Assembly (NCBI GenBank): GCA_004764695.1
Contig: SMSO01000035.1
Span: 4,035,040-4,099,039, forward strand
Source of the DNA: Schizochytrium sp. TIO01
Taxonomy: Eukaryota; Sar; Bigyra; Thraustochytrida; Thraustochytriidae
Length of the DNA stretch: 64,000 nt
Direction of reading: 5' to 3'
Shown here: positions 1 through 13,025 of the stretch, in pieces
How the letters are laid out: the number at the start of each line of letters is the position of its first letter
Numbering within the stretch: position 1 is the first letter of the stretch
Notes under the pieces: generated by a model
What the model was told of the DNA's origin: nothing
Seen by the model: the letters and a program-made list of their open reading frames with translations, nothing else
Database searches by the model: none
Program-made: the position numbers and the translations under genes

Positions 1-3000
1 GAACATAGTCAAGCAAGAAGTGTGTCTCAGGAATGGCCAGGCGTGCCGCAACTGATTCATTGCCACTTTTCAGGTACATCATCGCAAGAGCTAAAGTTGC
101 ACCAGGTGAAGTCACGTTCACATTTACATAGGGCCCATCCTTAACTCGTGAGCACTTTCCTGGGTCAGCACCATGACCAGATGCATGCATCGCAGCAGCG
201 TATTCAGGGTCCAGACCACCAACCATGTAACGATGCAGACGATCCTCAAGACCCAAGTCTGCCAAACCAGAAAGTCCACCTTCCCGGGCACCAAAACCGA
301 GGGTAACAAAACCAAGTGCTAAACCTGCAGCGAGAGAGTAACTTTCGCGGTCTTCACAGCGATCTGAAGTTGGGCGCCGACCAATTTCTGCCAAAAGAAA
401 TTCAGTCATCAATCGGTGAGCTGTATTTTGATAGAGCAATCCGATACCGATAAGTGCTGACGTTTGAACTGCAGCTGGCACTTCCATGTCGGAAAATGCA
501 GCAGGAAGCAATGAAGGGATGTGAAGGCATAGCATCTTAGATACAGTTGGGGCCATTGTACCCCGTCTTGCTGCGCTCAGTCCTAGCATGATGGCCACTG
601 TGGTTGCGTCGTGACCCTGAGCCAGATACTCATAAATGTCAGCCATCGTAAGAGCTGCCAGGTGTCCATGCAGCCCCAAAGCAAGAAGAAAGCCTGCGTG
701 CGTGGAATTCGGGGTTTCTGGACGGTTATACGCAATCCATGTTCTTGTAAGGGGTGTTACTTGCCTTCCTGCAGCTAAGCGAAGACCGGCGGCAGCGCCA
801 TTGTGAAATTGGGGCCAGCTTAAAAGATCTTCGGCGTTGCTCACATGGGATAGGTCAAGCTTTACAACTGCGTTGTTTGGTGGAATTTTACCCGCCAAAG
901 AAAGCGCCGGCACGTTTACAGTATCAGTCAAAAGTGGACGAACTGTTCCTAAAGTGATCATACCTCGACCAACAGGCAGCGCCATAATTCGTCTAGAAAG
1001 AAGCAAAAGCTTGGCCTGCTGCTCCGCAACAAGTTCATGATCCGAGGTTTCTGGTTTGCGCTCAACAACCAAACGCACTGGCTTTGAGGATCGCAAAAGT
1101 TTGCAAACCTCCAAGATGCGACGATCGCTTCCGAAACGAAGACTTGTCATTCTTTGTAGGAGCCCAAAGCCAGATGCATCCTCTGACGCTGCGGCTGCGG
1201 CGTTTCGCGTTGATCCGCGGTTGCCAGGTGCAGAACCAATCCCAACACCTTGTCCTCCAGTACCACTGCTGGAAGAAGACGATTCTGGTCCTTGATCGTC
1301 TTCAAAGCCAAACATATCAGCACCATGTGAACCAGCACTTACTTCAGCAGATGCACTTGCACTCAAGCGTGCAAAGTCAGCAATGGAAAGTAGTTTGCGC
1401 GTTGAGGTAGTCACCTGGGAGCGTTGCTGCTGTTGTTGCTGACGTAACAACGATTGACTCATTGAGTCAGACTGGCCCATGCGCTTGTTCATGGAAGAAC
1501 CACCTCCCCATAAAATGTCTTCAGCAACTTGAGAAGCAAGACCTTGTCCAGATGCCATTCTTCGCCAAACTGGTGTTACTGCGGTCGTCACAGTGCTCAA
1601 GGAGGCCTCGCTTAATCGGCGTCGACGGTGAAGCTTGCTAGATCGCTTATAATTGCTTCCAGTAGAGCGAATCGATCCCACATGTGGTGTGGAAAGGTTT
1701 GTAGAAGTACGACTGAGGCCTGGCGTACGAAAAGCACTCGGTTCTGATGGCGCTGCACCCACAGGTGGCTGAGGGGTAGGCGGAGAGCTAGCTTCCATAT
1801 TAGCTTGTTCAAGCCGCTCGGCAATATTTTGCAGCTCCTTCCGCATAAATAAGGGAATCAAAGTTGGAGTGGGGGCAAGAGCCAATGCTGCCATGTCTTC
1901 GCGACCTACCAGAACATAAGCATCAGCAGGCCATCTGCCGGATGGATTTGAGCGACAATAGTGCAGTGCCTCGCGAAGAGGAATGCTTAATCCAAATGTT
2001 AGAGTCTCTAAATCTTGAAGTGTGAAGTTGAACCATACCATGCCCAATACGGCCCGCTCTGCAGCATTCCGTGCCTCGTAGCCATGGACTTTCATCCAAT
2101 GCCATAGAGATCCATCCATGGCCACAATTGCAGACATGACAGGAGATTTACTCGCCGCACGCGGGGCTCGCCGGTCCTTACTTAGACGGAACTCTAAAGG
2201 GTCAGAAGTGGCATCGTCTCCAGAAGCTCCGGCAAGCAGATCGAAAAAGCAACAGATCTGTTGCGTTCGAAAACAAGACTCAAGTTCAGGGAAAGGCCTC
2301 ATGCTCATGGCCGCCATATCTGCTGACAATGATGTATCATGCTCCATTTGTCTGGCACTACGAGGTATTTCAACAGTTGGGCGTTCGCGTCCTTGAGATG
2401 CGAACGCATCGCCCCCAGAAAGCACATGGTGTACCCCAGGAGGCTTTGTTGCACGGTAACTCCCCGAAGCACGCCGAGCTCGAAGTGTAAGCCAAGCTAG
2501 AACGTCTGGCGCTGATGAGGAGATACCTTGGAGCCCGAGTCGCTCCTCTTGCGGCAGTCTAGGCAACGGTATTGGTTTTTGCACACCAAGATCACGACCG
2601 TAGTGATCAAGGTACTTCGTGGCACTAAGGCCATCCAGAATAGACCCAACAAGTCCGGACAACAGACCTGCGAGTGGTCTAGTGATTCCCCATGTCAATG
2701 TTGATAGTTTCATATCCTCATAAATAAGATGTAGGCAAAGTAGAAGAACCCGTGCGTATCGTTCAAATGGCTCAGTAGTTTCCATGGCAGACTTTGCAAA
2801 CGACGTTGAGTCTGCGAAAAGGTCTTCGAACCAAGGTCGTTTCGACGCAGGAGAGGTTTTATCCTCAACGGGATACAGAACATCTTCAAATGGAAGCAGA
2901 CCTTGATTATCGTGCATGAATTCGAAATGGAAATCAGTGCCCATCATTCTTTCAAAAGCAGATCCTAAATCATTAGCACGCCCAGGGTCATTTTCATCAG

Positions 3001-5381
3001 ATATATCAACCTCTTTTGGAGAAGCGCCATGCATATTCTTGCTAAGGGGTAGACTTTCTTGAATAAGTGCAGCAATAACTATCACAAAAGCGGCCCATTC
3101 CAGGTCAACAGATTTACCTGTTTTTGCTAATCCTTCCTCGCCCACGAGGAGAGATGCAGCTTTTTTGAGTTTAGGATCAGATCCGGTAGTCAGCAAATCA
3201 TACCAGTAAGAAACTTCGACTCGAATGCGCAGCGCTACGCGTGCAGGCAATGCGTGGTCTAAACCCTCAAGACACGGGCGCACAAGACGAGATGAAAAAT
3301 CCATAGCCGTCATAGCACGTAAAACGCTACCATTGTCAAATACTAAATTCACGCGATTTGAGACAGAATTTTCTAGTCGAATTATACGACCTAGTCCATT
3401 CACACCGCTTTTAGTGGCAGCTGCAACAGTTCCCCGACGGCGAGCAATTGTGCTTTGACTGGTGGCAAGAGGCGGCCTTGGCGGTACGAGATCAGTAGCA
3501 AGTTCGATGGAGCACAGCGCCACAGCTCCGCGATAAAGTTTGAGAGCGCCCCCATCCTCCAGAACAAGAATGTCTAACGAATTAGAGCTCCCAGATGCCA
3601 GTACTGGTTGAGCACTTTTACACGAGAGTGTAAACACAGGTTTTACTGACACGTGAACTTGCGGGGCCGAGCGAATCAGAGAAGGGACAGGTGTTGCCAA
3701 CAGTGCATTCGGTGCAGGTGTCATAGGCGAAGGTGACCCAATACCACCGCTTCCACCAGGTGCACTGCGTTCCACTGTCTTCACGCTTAATGCTTGAAGT
3801 TGTCCGATTGCAGCATGCATGAGACAAACTAAAGGATTTCCATCAACGTCATGTGCAACAAAAACCGAAGATGCTGGCTCACCAGTGTCTTCACCTTGAC
3901 TACCACTCCAAATTTCTTGCATATAGACCTCAGATTCAATTAAATCATCCTCATCCAGGATGGAATTTACATCAGAATCTGAGTCAGCACGATAGTCATC
4001 ATCTTCTTCTTCCATACTACGGAAAATGCTACGGTAGCCTCCATCATCTCCAAGGCCATCGACCCCTATGCCTTGATTTGTCGCGTTACGTGTGTCTGAA
4101 GGAGTAAGTGTTTCTTCCGGGGGCTGAAGCTCATCCTCCTCATCTTCGTGCACTCGAGCCATGCGTTTGTGCAGGCCAATATCATCCATCTCACTACGCG
4201 TTGCTGTGTTCACGGCTGTCGCAGGCAGCAAACTCCACACAGCATGGGTGCGGCGAGAGGAATGGTATGTTACGACCAGACATAGAGTTTTGTCAACAAA
4301 GAGAATCCGTTGATGAGTGTCGCACATGAATTCTCCAACTACAAGATCAGATGCCCGGACCCCTCCTTGATTGTCGTCATCAAATGTACTAATGTTTTGT
4401 GATCGGCCACGAAGAGGGGTAAATCCCAAAGCATCATCATCCACAAGCATGGGGGATGGCATTGAGAGACGTTGAGGAGCAAGAGCTTCGGAGGAGTCAC
4501 GACGCTTTGCATCCGATGCTGCTGCCCCTTTTCCAGCTGCAGAGGTGTCAGGAAATGAAGGAACCTCACTTTCCCCGCCAGCTCCACCTACCGCAGCGCC
4601 ACCTCTTGCATTATATGTACCTTGAGGCATTGTGTATGAGACAGGTTTGAGTTCTTCAAGAGGATGAAGCAAACTGAAGAACATTGGCGAGGGATCCTCT
4701 TGAATATTTGGAATAATTAATGGGACTTGCCCAATGCGACGAAGTCTGCCAGGCGTTTCCGCTGGTGTCTCGTTTAAGTCTCCATCATCCATATCGTCAA
4801 CACCAGGTACGGCACGTTCAATTAAGATACCACGAGGCAAAGCCCACATACGAGCAGCTTTGCACGGTAACGCAACCTCAAACTCAGAGCCATCTGGGGC
4901 ATAAATCTTGACACACTCGAGGCCTTGAAGCACGCACAAACAACGATCCTCTTGTGCCATTGGCTCAGATGCACGGGGAGTACTGTCAGGAGCTGGTGGG
5001 GTGGCATCAGTGCCATCTGCATTTGTTGAAGCCCCTGTACTACCGCCAAAATTACTCTGTGTAGGTTGTTGGTCACCAATCTGGCTGTCCCCTGTCACAC
5101 CCAGACTGCGAATTTCCTGCGTCGCACCCACGCCAACAAATGATGCAAGAAGTGCTTGCTTAGCAGAAAGTACCTGGCGGTAACTCTTGTAGATACGCTG
5201 CGTTGAGCCATGTCCTGCGCTCCACACAACTTGTTTCCCATCCACATGAACCATTTCGTCGAAATCTGGTGGAGTGCTTTGTGCCTCGAAACTCGAATCA
5301 TCAGAGCGTCTCGCCCCACCAGCGAAGAGTTCATATGACTTTGATGGAGCTGTAAACCACCCCACAGGATACAGCCGCATT
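1..5381 (-). CDS. APC1: Anaphase-promoting complex subunit 1 (APC1), C-terminus beyond the left edge
   Basis: Largest scaffold subunit of the APC/C, the nuclear E3 ubiquitin ligase that drives mitotic exit. I translated the minus strand from ATG 5381 and it stays open for 1793 codons to the edge. An in-frame TGA at 5406-5408 fixes the start. Near residue 233 is the family's FFSLLHPLEELKP segment of the N-terminal propeller. Acidic and low-complexity loops follow at about residues 410-450, and a short Gln run lies near 1315. PC repeats begin near residue 1560: LGLHGHLAALTMADIYEYL, then DRESYSLAAGLALGF near 1680 and PGATLALAMMYL near 1760, all diagnostic of APC1. Human APC1 has 1944 residues, so only the last part of the PC/C-terminal domain is missing. 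No intron is needed. Identity is certain at family level. Confidence 0.94.
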
Positions 5382-7151
5382 CTTATGAAGTGATCTTGTT
5401 TATCTCAGCAATATGATCCACAAACTTTGTGAATGTCGAACTTAGTCTACCCCAACTGCAAAACAAAACAGCACTTAGAATGTAATGATCAGGCCTTAGA
5501 ACACCTCTCTATGCTCTTAAGTCCACAGATAGAGTGCTCTTTTTTAGTGGTGATACCCAAATTTGTGTGAGCAAATGAGGTCTACGTTTCTGACGGTTTT
5601 TCTTTGATATTCAACCAACCGGTTTCTCTCCACTTTATATATTTTCTTGCGGGCGGAGGGAATTGCTTCAACAGTTCCAACGAGGCAAACAATTCTACTC
5701 AAAGTCCTGTTTCACCGCAGGCCTTCTTGTATGTTGCTTGAAGACCTATGATGATGCGGCGTATATGTTGCTTGCTTTCTATTGTGGCAACCGCCGCTGA
5801 AGACGACAATGCCCCCGACTCCAGCTGCTTCTCTCGACTGGGTACTGGCCGATGCAGAGCACCTTCCAGAGCCAAGGAGTCCCAGGTCAGCAGGTCCTGT
5901 TACAATGTGTTTGGACGCAAATAACAAGCCGATGTGGCTTTCCGGTTTGGAGTTTGCTTGTGTTCGAACAACTGAACGTCGATATGGATCACAGCATTTT
6001 CATTCATTCTCAATCAATCATTCATAAACTTTTTTCTCTTATATTTGTTAGTGTTTTGGCCGCATTATGAAAATACTAAACTGTGTGCTCACTAAAAGAG
6101 TCAAAGAGAGAAAAAAAGAACTCTTATCTTTTTTATGGCTCGCTCAAATTCTTCAGGCAAGCCTTTTGAGCTTAAGCTGATCAGCTCCGATTTGAAATCT
6201 TATGTCTTTAAAAAGCAGTAACAGGTAGCACTAGCAACTTTTATCCTTTTAACTAGTTTATCATAGAGGGTGACTGCATTTGTTCAAGTTCTTTCTTCCC
6301 CTATGGACTATTTATTTCTTTTTTCTTTTTAACTCCAAGCTATCTCTTTCCTTTCAGTCATGCGTCTAGATAGGGCATGGATACCCTACTATGCGCCTAT
6401 AAATTAACTATGATACTAATACCATAGCCATATATTCTTCATCGCAAAGGTGAGAGTGCGTCAAATAGCTTTTATAGGGCATCTGAGAGTGACAAGAATG
6501 AAGCAAATGAAAGAATAGCCAACAACCGGGAATTATAATGAGTACGAATTACAGTTAAAATCCTGCCCAGAGACATAAATTTACAATGAAGGAGGGTCCA
6601 CTGCAATTTTGAGAACACACAAAAGTACATACTTTTCTTTATTTTATACGTCTGTTTTTCTCTATACAACAGAAGACACCTACCAGCAGATGTATTTGAG
6701 GTTATGTATTTGAGATATTCCCATTTTCCCCTTAGACAGTTGATGATTGTGAAGCTGATGAATCAATTATTGAATAGTTGCGGTCTATCCTCACTGAGAA
6801 ACCTTGTGCTGATGGGAGGAATTAAAGAGGACCATGTTTGCAGTTGTACTTGTCGCTGCTCTCGTAGAATTGACATAGGGTAAAAATGAGATTCATCATC
6901 ATCACCGAACACTAGCATTCAACAGAAACAGTTCTCTAAATTAGCAGCACGTCATTTAGCACTTTGTTGCCCGCAAGAGTCCAATGTGTAGTTTCCCCAT
7001 TGTACCTTAAACACACGTTGACTTGAAGTGAAGGTGTATAAGCCTGTCTTGAATTTTTTTAATCAATGTCTCCAGGATGCAGAAAATATTAAACCATGCA
7101 TTACCAAGCCAATGCATGGTATTACTTATCTCCATCCGCGCAAAGTCCATT
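5382..7151. other. AT-rich spacer without a supported gene
   Basis: Separates the 5' end of APC1 from the 3' end of the light-chain gene. The only ORF of note starts at ATG 5809 (+, about 72 codons, Pro/Ser-rich at its start) and has no recognisable motif. An overlapping minus-strand frame is equally open, so I do not call either a gene. Part of the APC1 promoter and 5' leader should lie at the left end. Confidence 0.5.
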
Positions 7152-7484
7152 CTAGCTAGTCTTGAAGCAAGTAATATAACTCTTGCGGAAATAAAAATGC
7201 CAATATGTTTTGGAGGCACAAGTGAACTGTGAGGAATAGCTTTGACCTACGATCACCATCCAGTTTGGTCCGTAGTGATAATCCAGCAGCTCCTTGAGAT
7301 ACTTGGAAAGCAAGCTAGCCTCCTTTTCCTCCTTAGACCTGTCTGTGGATTTCTCAAACATGTCGAACGCCTGCTTGCACAGCTGAACGACCTTGTCCCT
7401 CTGATTTGCGTCCATGTCTGAGTGCGGCTGTTCACTCAGCTGCTTCAAGCTCACGTCCTCGAGCCTGTTCATGCTTGACGTCAT
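7152..7484 (-). CDS. Dynein light chain, LC8/DNAL4 family
   Basis: Small light chain that dimerises on dynein intermediate chains; family members serve cytoplasmic or axonemal dynein. From ATG 7484 the product has 110 residues. The HSDM segment near residue 22 resembles DNAL4. An amphipathic helix (about 25-65) is followed by YGPNWMVIVG and the beta-strand region YWHFYFRKSYITCF, matching the LC8 core (Y-x-P-T-W-H-C-I-V-G in canonical LC8). It is longer than LC8 (89) and close to DNAL4 (105). The frame stays open upstream to about 7637, where a TGA (7638-7640) stops it, and that upstream reading also looks coding. The true N-terminus may therefore lie further up, behind an intron or a frame break. 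Whether it is axonemal or cytoplasmic is undecided. Confidence 0.82.
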   Translation of the reverse strand: MTSSMNRLEDVSLKQLSEQPHSDMDANQRDKVVQLCKQAFDMFEKSTDRSKEEKEASLLSKYLKELLDYHYGPNWMVIVGQSYSSQFTCASKTYWHFYFRKSYITCFKTS

Positions 7485-8297
7485 CCTCCTCAAACAGTCA
7501 AACTGCCGATCTCGGCCACGAGTATATCTTCTTTGCTGCCTAAGAGTCTCTGAGAAGGTGGCGCGCAGCCCAGAAGTTCTGCTGTCTTGCTGCTCCCACT
7601 TGTCTTCAACCTCAATCTCACTTGCAGCGCGACCAACTCATCTCAACGCTCAGTTCTTTTTCCTCAAGAGATGATCATACCTTTACCTCTATAGTTTACC
7701 ATATGGCGCCCCTAGCGTTGGTTCTTGCTGTTATTTGTGGGACACTTGCCCGTTTCACTTCCCAGTCTGGTAGTGTGTGCACCATTTGAGGCGTTTCAAG
7801 GTAGACATACGTACCTCAAAAGGTTCATGAAGGCTCAAAGTGCGGAGAGAAGCAGGGCTTACGGCAGGGCAGTGATTGTGCGAATGCTAGCGAAATGCGA
7901 AACGGTTGGTCAGAGTATTAGCGGTTTATGACACGTTTTAGTTGGGGATGTTTTTCTATTTTGCTCATGGTTAACTAATGGCTTGGTAGCATGTCTTGCT
8001 GTCTGCTCACATGTTGTTGGGCAAGTACTATAGGCTCATGTTCATAGATAGACTCCTGTATTAGTAAGCAGAAGGTTTGCAAGGCTGCTTGATAGTTGTC
8101 AATCAAAGGGAGTGCAGTGCACGACTAGTTTCTCGCGATAAAGTGGCGATCCTCGTTCGCGAGGATTTCGGAACTCGGACGCACCAGTTCGCTGCCGACT
8201 GAGCTGTGCAGGTTACGATAAGTGCGCATCAGCATAGTGAGCAGGCCAAAACCTTGCCTGGATCAGGACCGACGCTAAGGCTTTGTTCTAGAGAGCA
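7485..8297. other. Divergent intergenic region between light chain and WDR17
   Basis: Lies between two divergent genes and should hold both promoters. About 150 bases at its left end read as an open, coding-like extension of the light-chain frame. I see no other gene and no clear regulatory motif. Confidence 0.45.
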
Positions 8298-11200
8298 ATG
8301 GAGCAGGTTGACTTGCTGGGCGCTGGTGTACAGCTGTGGAATAAGAATGTCTTGGCTTGCCGTAGTTCTGGGCCATGTGCACCTGCTCCAGCATCTGCTG
8401 GACTATCGTCAAGAAACTCAAAAAGCCCAGGATCACCATTTAGTAAACCAGGAGAGTCTGGTTCAGGGTCAAACACCCAAGCAGACTCAGAGGAAGATGA
8501 CATTCTTGTGGCGTACTGCAGTTCACTTGCCGTTTTCGTGTATGATGTACGTGCACGAAACGTTCGAGCACTCCTCGCAGGATACGAGGGAATGATATCA
8601 ACGCTAGCGTGGAGCTTGTATGACATGAGTCTCCTCGCGACAGGTTCGGAAGACGGACGAATGGTAATTTGGGATGTTTTTACAGAGCAACGTGTGGCAG
8701 CGGTCACAGTTCGCCAGGCTCCGGTCTGCATGGGCTGGTTTCCAGTTCACAATAAAGCACATGCCAAAAGTATGACAATGGGAGAACGCATGATTGCTGT
8801 TGCGACAGTTCGTGGTAGTGTCATACTATGGGATGCTCTTAAATCGACACATCGAATGCTTGTGCAAAGGGATGTACCAAAAAAATCAGTCACCACAGAT
8901 GAAGTTCGGAAATGGAAAGACAAACACCGGCCTACGGTCTTGAGGTGTAATACGCACCCAGTGTCTGGTGAAATTGCTATTGGCTATAAAGATGGTCATA
9001 TTGAGTTAGTTTCGGTACAGAAAGATGAGCAAACTCCAATGGCTTTCTACTACAATGGTAGTGACGCTGGCCAATCCACGATCCCGAAGAAGCCATGCAC
9101 GGGTCGAGTCATGGATGTTCAATGGGACCCATTCTCTCCTAATTACCTTCTTGCCGCATATGCTGACTGCGATGAAATTGTGCTCTGGGACTGTTTAGGC
9201 GCTGTTCCTCGCGTTGTCCAAAAGTTCCCCTTAGAAGCTCGGACGCGTGGCATCACTGGGCTAGCTTGGCAGAGCTGGGCCCCTGGCAACTTTATGTCCG
9301 TGTCTGAAAAGGGGTCTGGTCTTGTTCATGTGTGGAATGTCTCCCAGAAGACACCAATTAATACCATGCGAATTTCTTCTTCAGGCTCGGCCGGAGTGGC
9401 AATGTGCACCTGGGGGTCTTTGTGCTTTGTTGGCCTAGAAAGTGGTGCAATGGTAACATATGATGCACAGAAAAACTTAGAGCTGCTCACAACACGTCCT
9501 TCACATCGAGAAACCGTTTTTGACGTTCGGTTTCGCCCTACAAACTCAGAGACAGGTATGACTACGTCAGCTGAAGGCGACCGTGAATTTGCTACTTGTA
9601 GCTTTGATGGACGTGTAATGGTTTATGGTGCACGTGACATGGAGTGCCGTCGTACACTTAAACACCAGGACAAGCCGATTATCTATAGTGTCTCCTTGGT
9701 CACCCCCTCCGCGCAAATGGATAGCTTCTTGCACTTACACTGGCATTCTGTCTGTGTGGGATGTAGAGCCTCGGAATGCTAAACTCCTGAGCAGCGTTAA
9801 ACTGCACAAAGGGCCAATATATCGAGTTGATTGGAACAAAAAGGATCCAACGCTCCTGGCTACGTCAAGTGCAGACTGGAATGCAGTTGTGAGTAAAGTC
9901 AACCTTGAAGATGGAAGCCTTAAAGTACTTCATCGCTTGGAGCACCCAACGAAAACGTTTGGTTCAGCGTGGGATCCTTTCTATAGTGAAGAGACCCCAT
10001 ATCTTGCAGTTGGGTGCGGGAATGGCAATGTTTACGTATGGAACTCCATAACTGGTAAACTTGCCTTCAAGCTATCCAAGCATGACGCAAAGATCTTCAA
10101 TGTAACTTGGAGCCCCTTGCGTCGGGGTATTCTTGCAAGTGGCTCTGACGACAGAACCATTATTGTTTGGAAACTTCCTGTAGCAGCTGAAAAGGGCAAA
10201 CAAGTTGTTGTGGAGCCTCAGTTACGCCTTCAAGGACACACTTTGAATGTCAGAGCGTTGTTGTGGAGTCCAGAAATGCCAGAATTGTTGATTAGTGGTT
10301 CTTGGGATGGCACGATTCGATTGTGGGACACAGAAAAAGGCACCTGCGTGGATGTTATTTATGATCACCATGCTGATGTATACGGCTTGGATGCCGATCC
10401 GCAACGCCCATTCACAGTTTTGAGCTCATCACGGGATACGACGATTCGTGTATGGGATGTTGTAGCACCTGCGCGAATTATTCAGGCAAAATTGGAGCTA
10501 ATTTGCGAAATTCTTTTTGAAGGTGGTCTTCAAGCTCGAGCAAGTAATGCGGCAGAGCAAGTTCTGCGTGGGAAAACTGGACAAAGGCTTATCTCGCGTA
10601 TCCGTGAAGCTACTTTTGCGAACAATGAGATGGACACAGAAAATAAGCTTGATTTACTTTGTGAGTTGTTTTTATTCTTCGGTGAAAGACCTGGTATGCA
10701 TGACATGTTTGCATTACTTGCTGGAAGAACAAACACTCGTTTGATCCATTCGGCCGATCAAGTTTTGATTCGACATGATGAACAAATTCCTTCAGATGAG
10801 AGGCCGCGCGCTGTAGCGTTGATTAAAAGTGGAAGACTTCGCAGCGCTTGCGAAGCGCTACGAAGAGGTGGAGAATGGGAGAGAGCACTGGCTCTAGCCC
10901 CTGCGGTCTCTACGGAATACTGGCAGTCTTTGATGAGTGAGTACAGTCGAATGCTTGCATCGAACCACTCTACAGATGCATCCGCATTTCTAATCGCTTC
11001 AGGACATTGTGATGAGGCAATTCAATTTCATAAAAACCGCCGAGAGATGAGTGATGCAATGGTAATTGCGCAAGCTGGTATCGAGCAAAGCTTAAGGGGA
11101 AAATACACCAACAGCACTTCTTCAAAGTTGGGAGAAGAAAACGGTGGCACACAAAAGACTTTGCAGGTGTCGCAGACGCAAGAGTTAGAACTTGCTCAAA

Positions 11201-12567
11201 ATCGACGTAATAAACTGGCACGAGAACAATGCAATATGTTTTTAGAATCTGGACGTCCAGTACTGGCTGCATGCGCACTCCTAGCCGTAGAAGAAAAACA
11301 TGGCGCTATTGAAGCATTGATGTTGGCAGGGCAACCCGAGCTTGCACTATGTATTGCTCATGTATGCATGCCTCAGCAAAACCAAGAAGTTATCATCAAG
11401 ATATTAGCCAATAAGTGTGAGCGCTACGGAGCTACAGAGCTAGCTTTGCAGCTTTACCGAAAAACAAGCTCACCAATGCTAGAGGCTCATCTTATGTGCG
11501 CTAGAATTAACTTCCCCAAGCCTGTACGCCAGCGTCTTGGTTTAAGGCAGCCTGATCAGTATCTTCAGCAAGCGTATGAAGCTCTTGAAAGACACGAAAA
11601 AGGTAAAAAAACGGATTTTTGCCAGCTTCTTGAACTCCTATGCGCTACTGCTGAGATCTCTGCGCAATCTAAAGCAGTGAGTATAGGAACTAAGGAAGTC
11701 AACCGCTTGTTGAAAAAACCTTCATGGGATTTTGAGCGAATGCGTAAAATTCTTAGTATTCTGCATGCTGTTGACATGGAAGCAACAATTTCACCCGAGC
11801 ACCAACTTGACCGTAATTTATTGCTTGCCCAATGTTGCTTTGTTGGCGCCCTCGATGCAATTTGGAAAAAACTTGATCCGATAGTGCTGCCTATGTTTAG
11901 AGCATTACGAGCAAATTTGCGTGAGCACCCAGATCTGCAGTTTCCTGTGCATTTAGAGACAATTGTAGCCAAAGAGATTCGTTTTATGCTTTATTTGGCA
12001 AGAAACAAGAATAGAAGAGATGATGCAAAGGCGATACTGCAATGCGCAAACGGCCTCGCCAGCAAAACACTAGAAGACAATGCAGACACTCCAGTTGATT
12101 CTAATGCTCGCGAAGACCTAACAAGGGTCTCTGAGCGTATCGTTGCTGACCTGCAAGCTCTGGAAGAGCAAGGCTCTTTCCAAAACAGTCAGACACAAAG
12201 TAGGAATGCCAGGAAGCCAAAGGTTTACTGGTCTGAAGCCCTTGAGCTAAACAGCGTTGAATTGTATGCACGGGGTCTCCCGAATGGAAACACTCGAAGC
12301 GGACGTCGGTCTATGTTTGATGAAAAGATCATTCGTGGCCCTTGCATCAGCGTTCCTGGTGGAGGGGGGCAGCGGTTTATCTCTTTACCTCACGCTTTAA
12401 TGTGGGCGCAAGTAAATGGGTTTTCTCCTTTAAATACAGGTGCACGGTTATTCCCGTCGCGATATCATGTCCCACAGCCCATACCTTCGACTGAGAAAAC
12501 ATCTCCTAAAGCTGCTGCAGCTGCTCCACAAAGTACCTATTTGGTATCCCAAATCACGGAAAGATAA
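8298..12567 (+). CDS. WDR17: WDR17-like WD40 protein, one frame break
   Basis: WD-repeat protein followed by a long alpha-solenoid. Its cellular role is poorly known in any organism. The N-terminus MEQVDLLGAGVQLWNK fits the conserved WDR17 start, with a Ser/Pro/Gly-rich insertion at about 30-60. About twelve WD blades run to residue ~720 (WDVFTEQRV, VHVWNVSQKTPI, GSDDRTIIVWK, GSWDGTIRLWDTEKGTCV). Helical repeats then continue to the end. The frame changes at 9696: codons through TCC 9693-9695 continue properly only if one T of the TT pair 9696-9697 is skipped, giving I-Y-S-V-S then W-S-P, as a WD blade requires. The joined reading is about 1422 residues (human about 1322). No splice signals explain the step, so it is an indel in the sequence or a recent mutation. 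Confidence 0.88.
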
Positions 12568-13025
12568 CAGATTTAGTCCCTTTCGACCATATGTTTGAAC
12601 AAAGCGACCTCTGACTATTTAGTTCATAGTAACTTGCTGATATGTCCTTGTGAGAGATTCTAAAGGTAAATTATGAAGCATTTCACCTGCTATTGCAGCT
12701 CTGTAAGGTCGGCACACTGAAGCGAAAGTATTCATGTCTTGAACACTCAGCAAGAAAAGTTTACCATAAATTTGGAGAGTATCAAGAAATTCATAATTTT
12801 GCATAATGGTTATCCGATAACCTCCCAAGCTAAAATGTGAAACATACTGCACAGTTGCTCAAATCCTTAACCTACCAGAGCGCCCCCTGCAAGCAGGATA
12901 TCTTTAAAAGGGTCTAATGCAAAAGTAAAAGTGGTCTAATCGTGACATGCTTTTTGGAGTCGCCAATATCTCACTATACCATCCATGACCTGACCGATGA
13001 GTATTGAAACCAGAAAGCTGCTTCG
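12568..13025. other. Spacer between WDR17 and the sulfatase gene
   Basis: AT-rich, between two co-directional genes. A minus-strand frame at 12619-12852 begins with GTG and looks mildly coding but has no family match and no ATG at a sensible place. Otherwise I see nothing. Confidence 0.4.

Noticed and set aside
9680-9780. Short intron to explain the WDR17 frame change
   Set aside because: No GT...AG pair fits without deleting conserved WD residues; a single extra T explains it exactly.
12619-12852. 77-codon minus-strand ORF between WDR17 and the sulfatase
   Set aside because: Begins at GTG, has no family; a donor-like GTAGGT just upstream hints at a spliced gene, but I could not build one.
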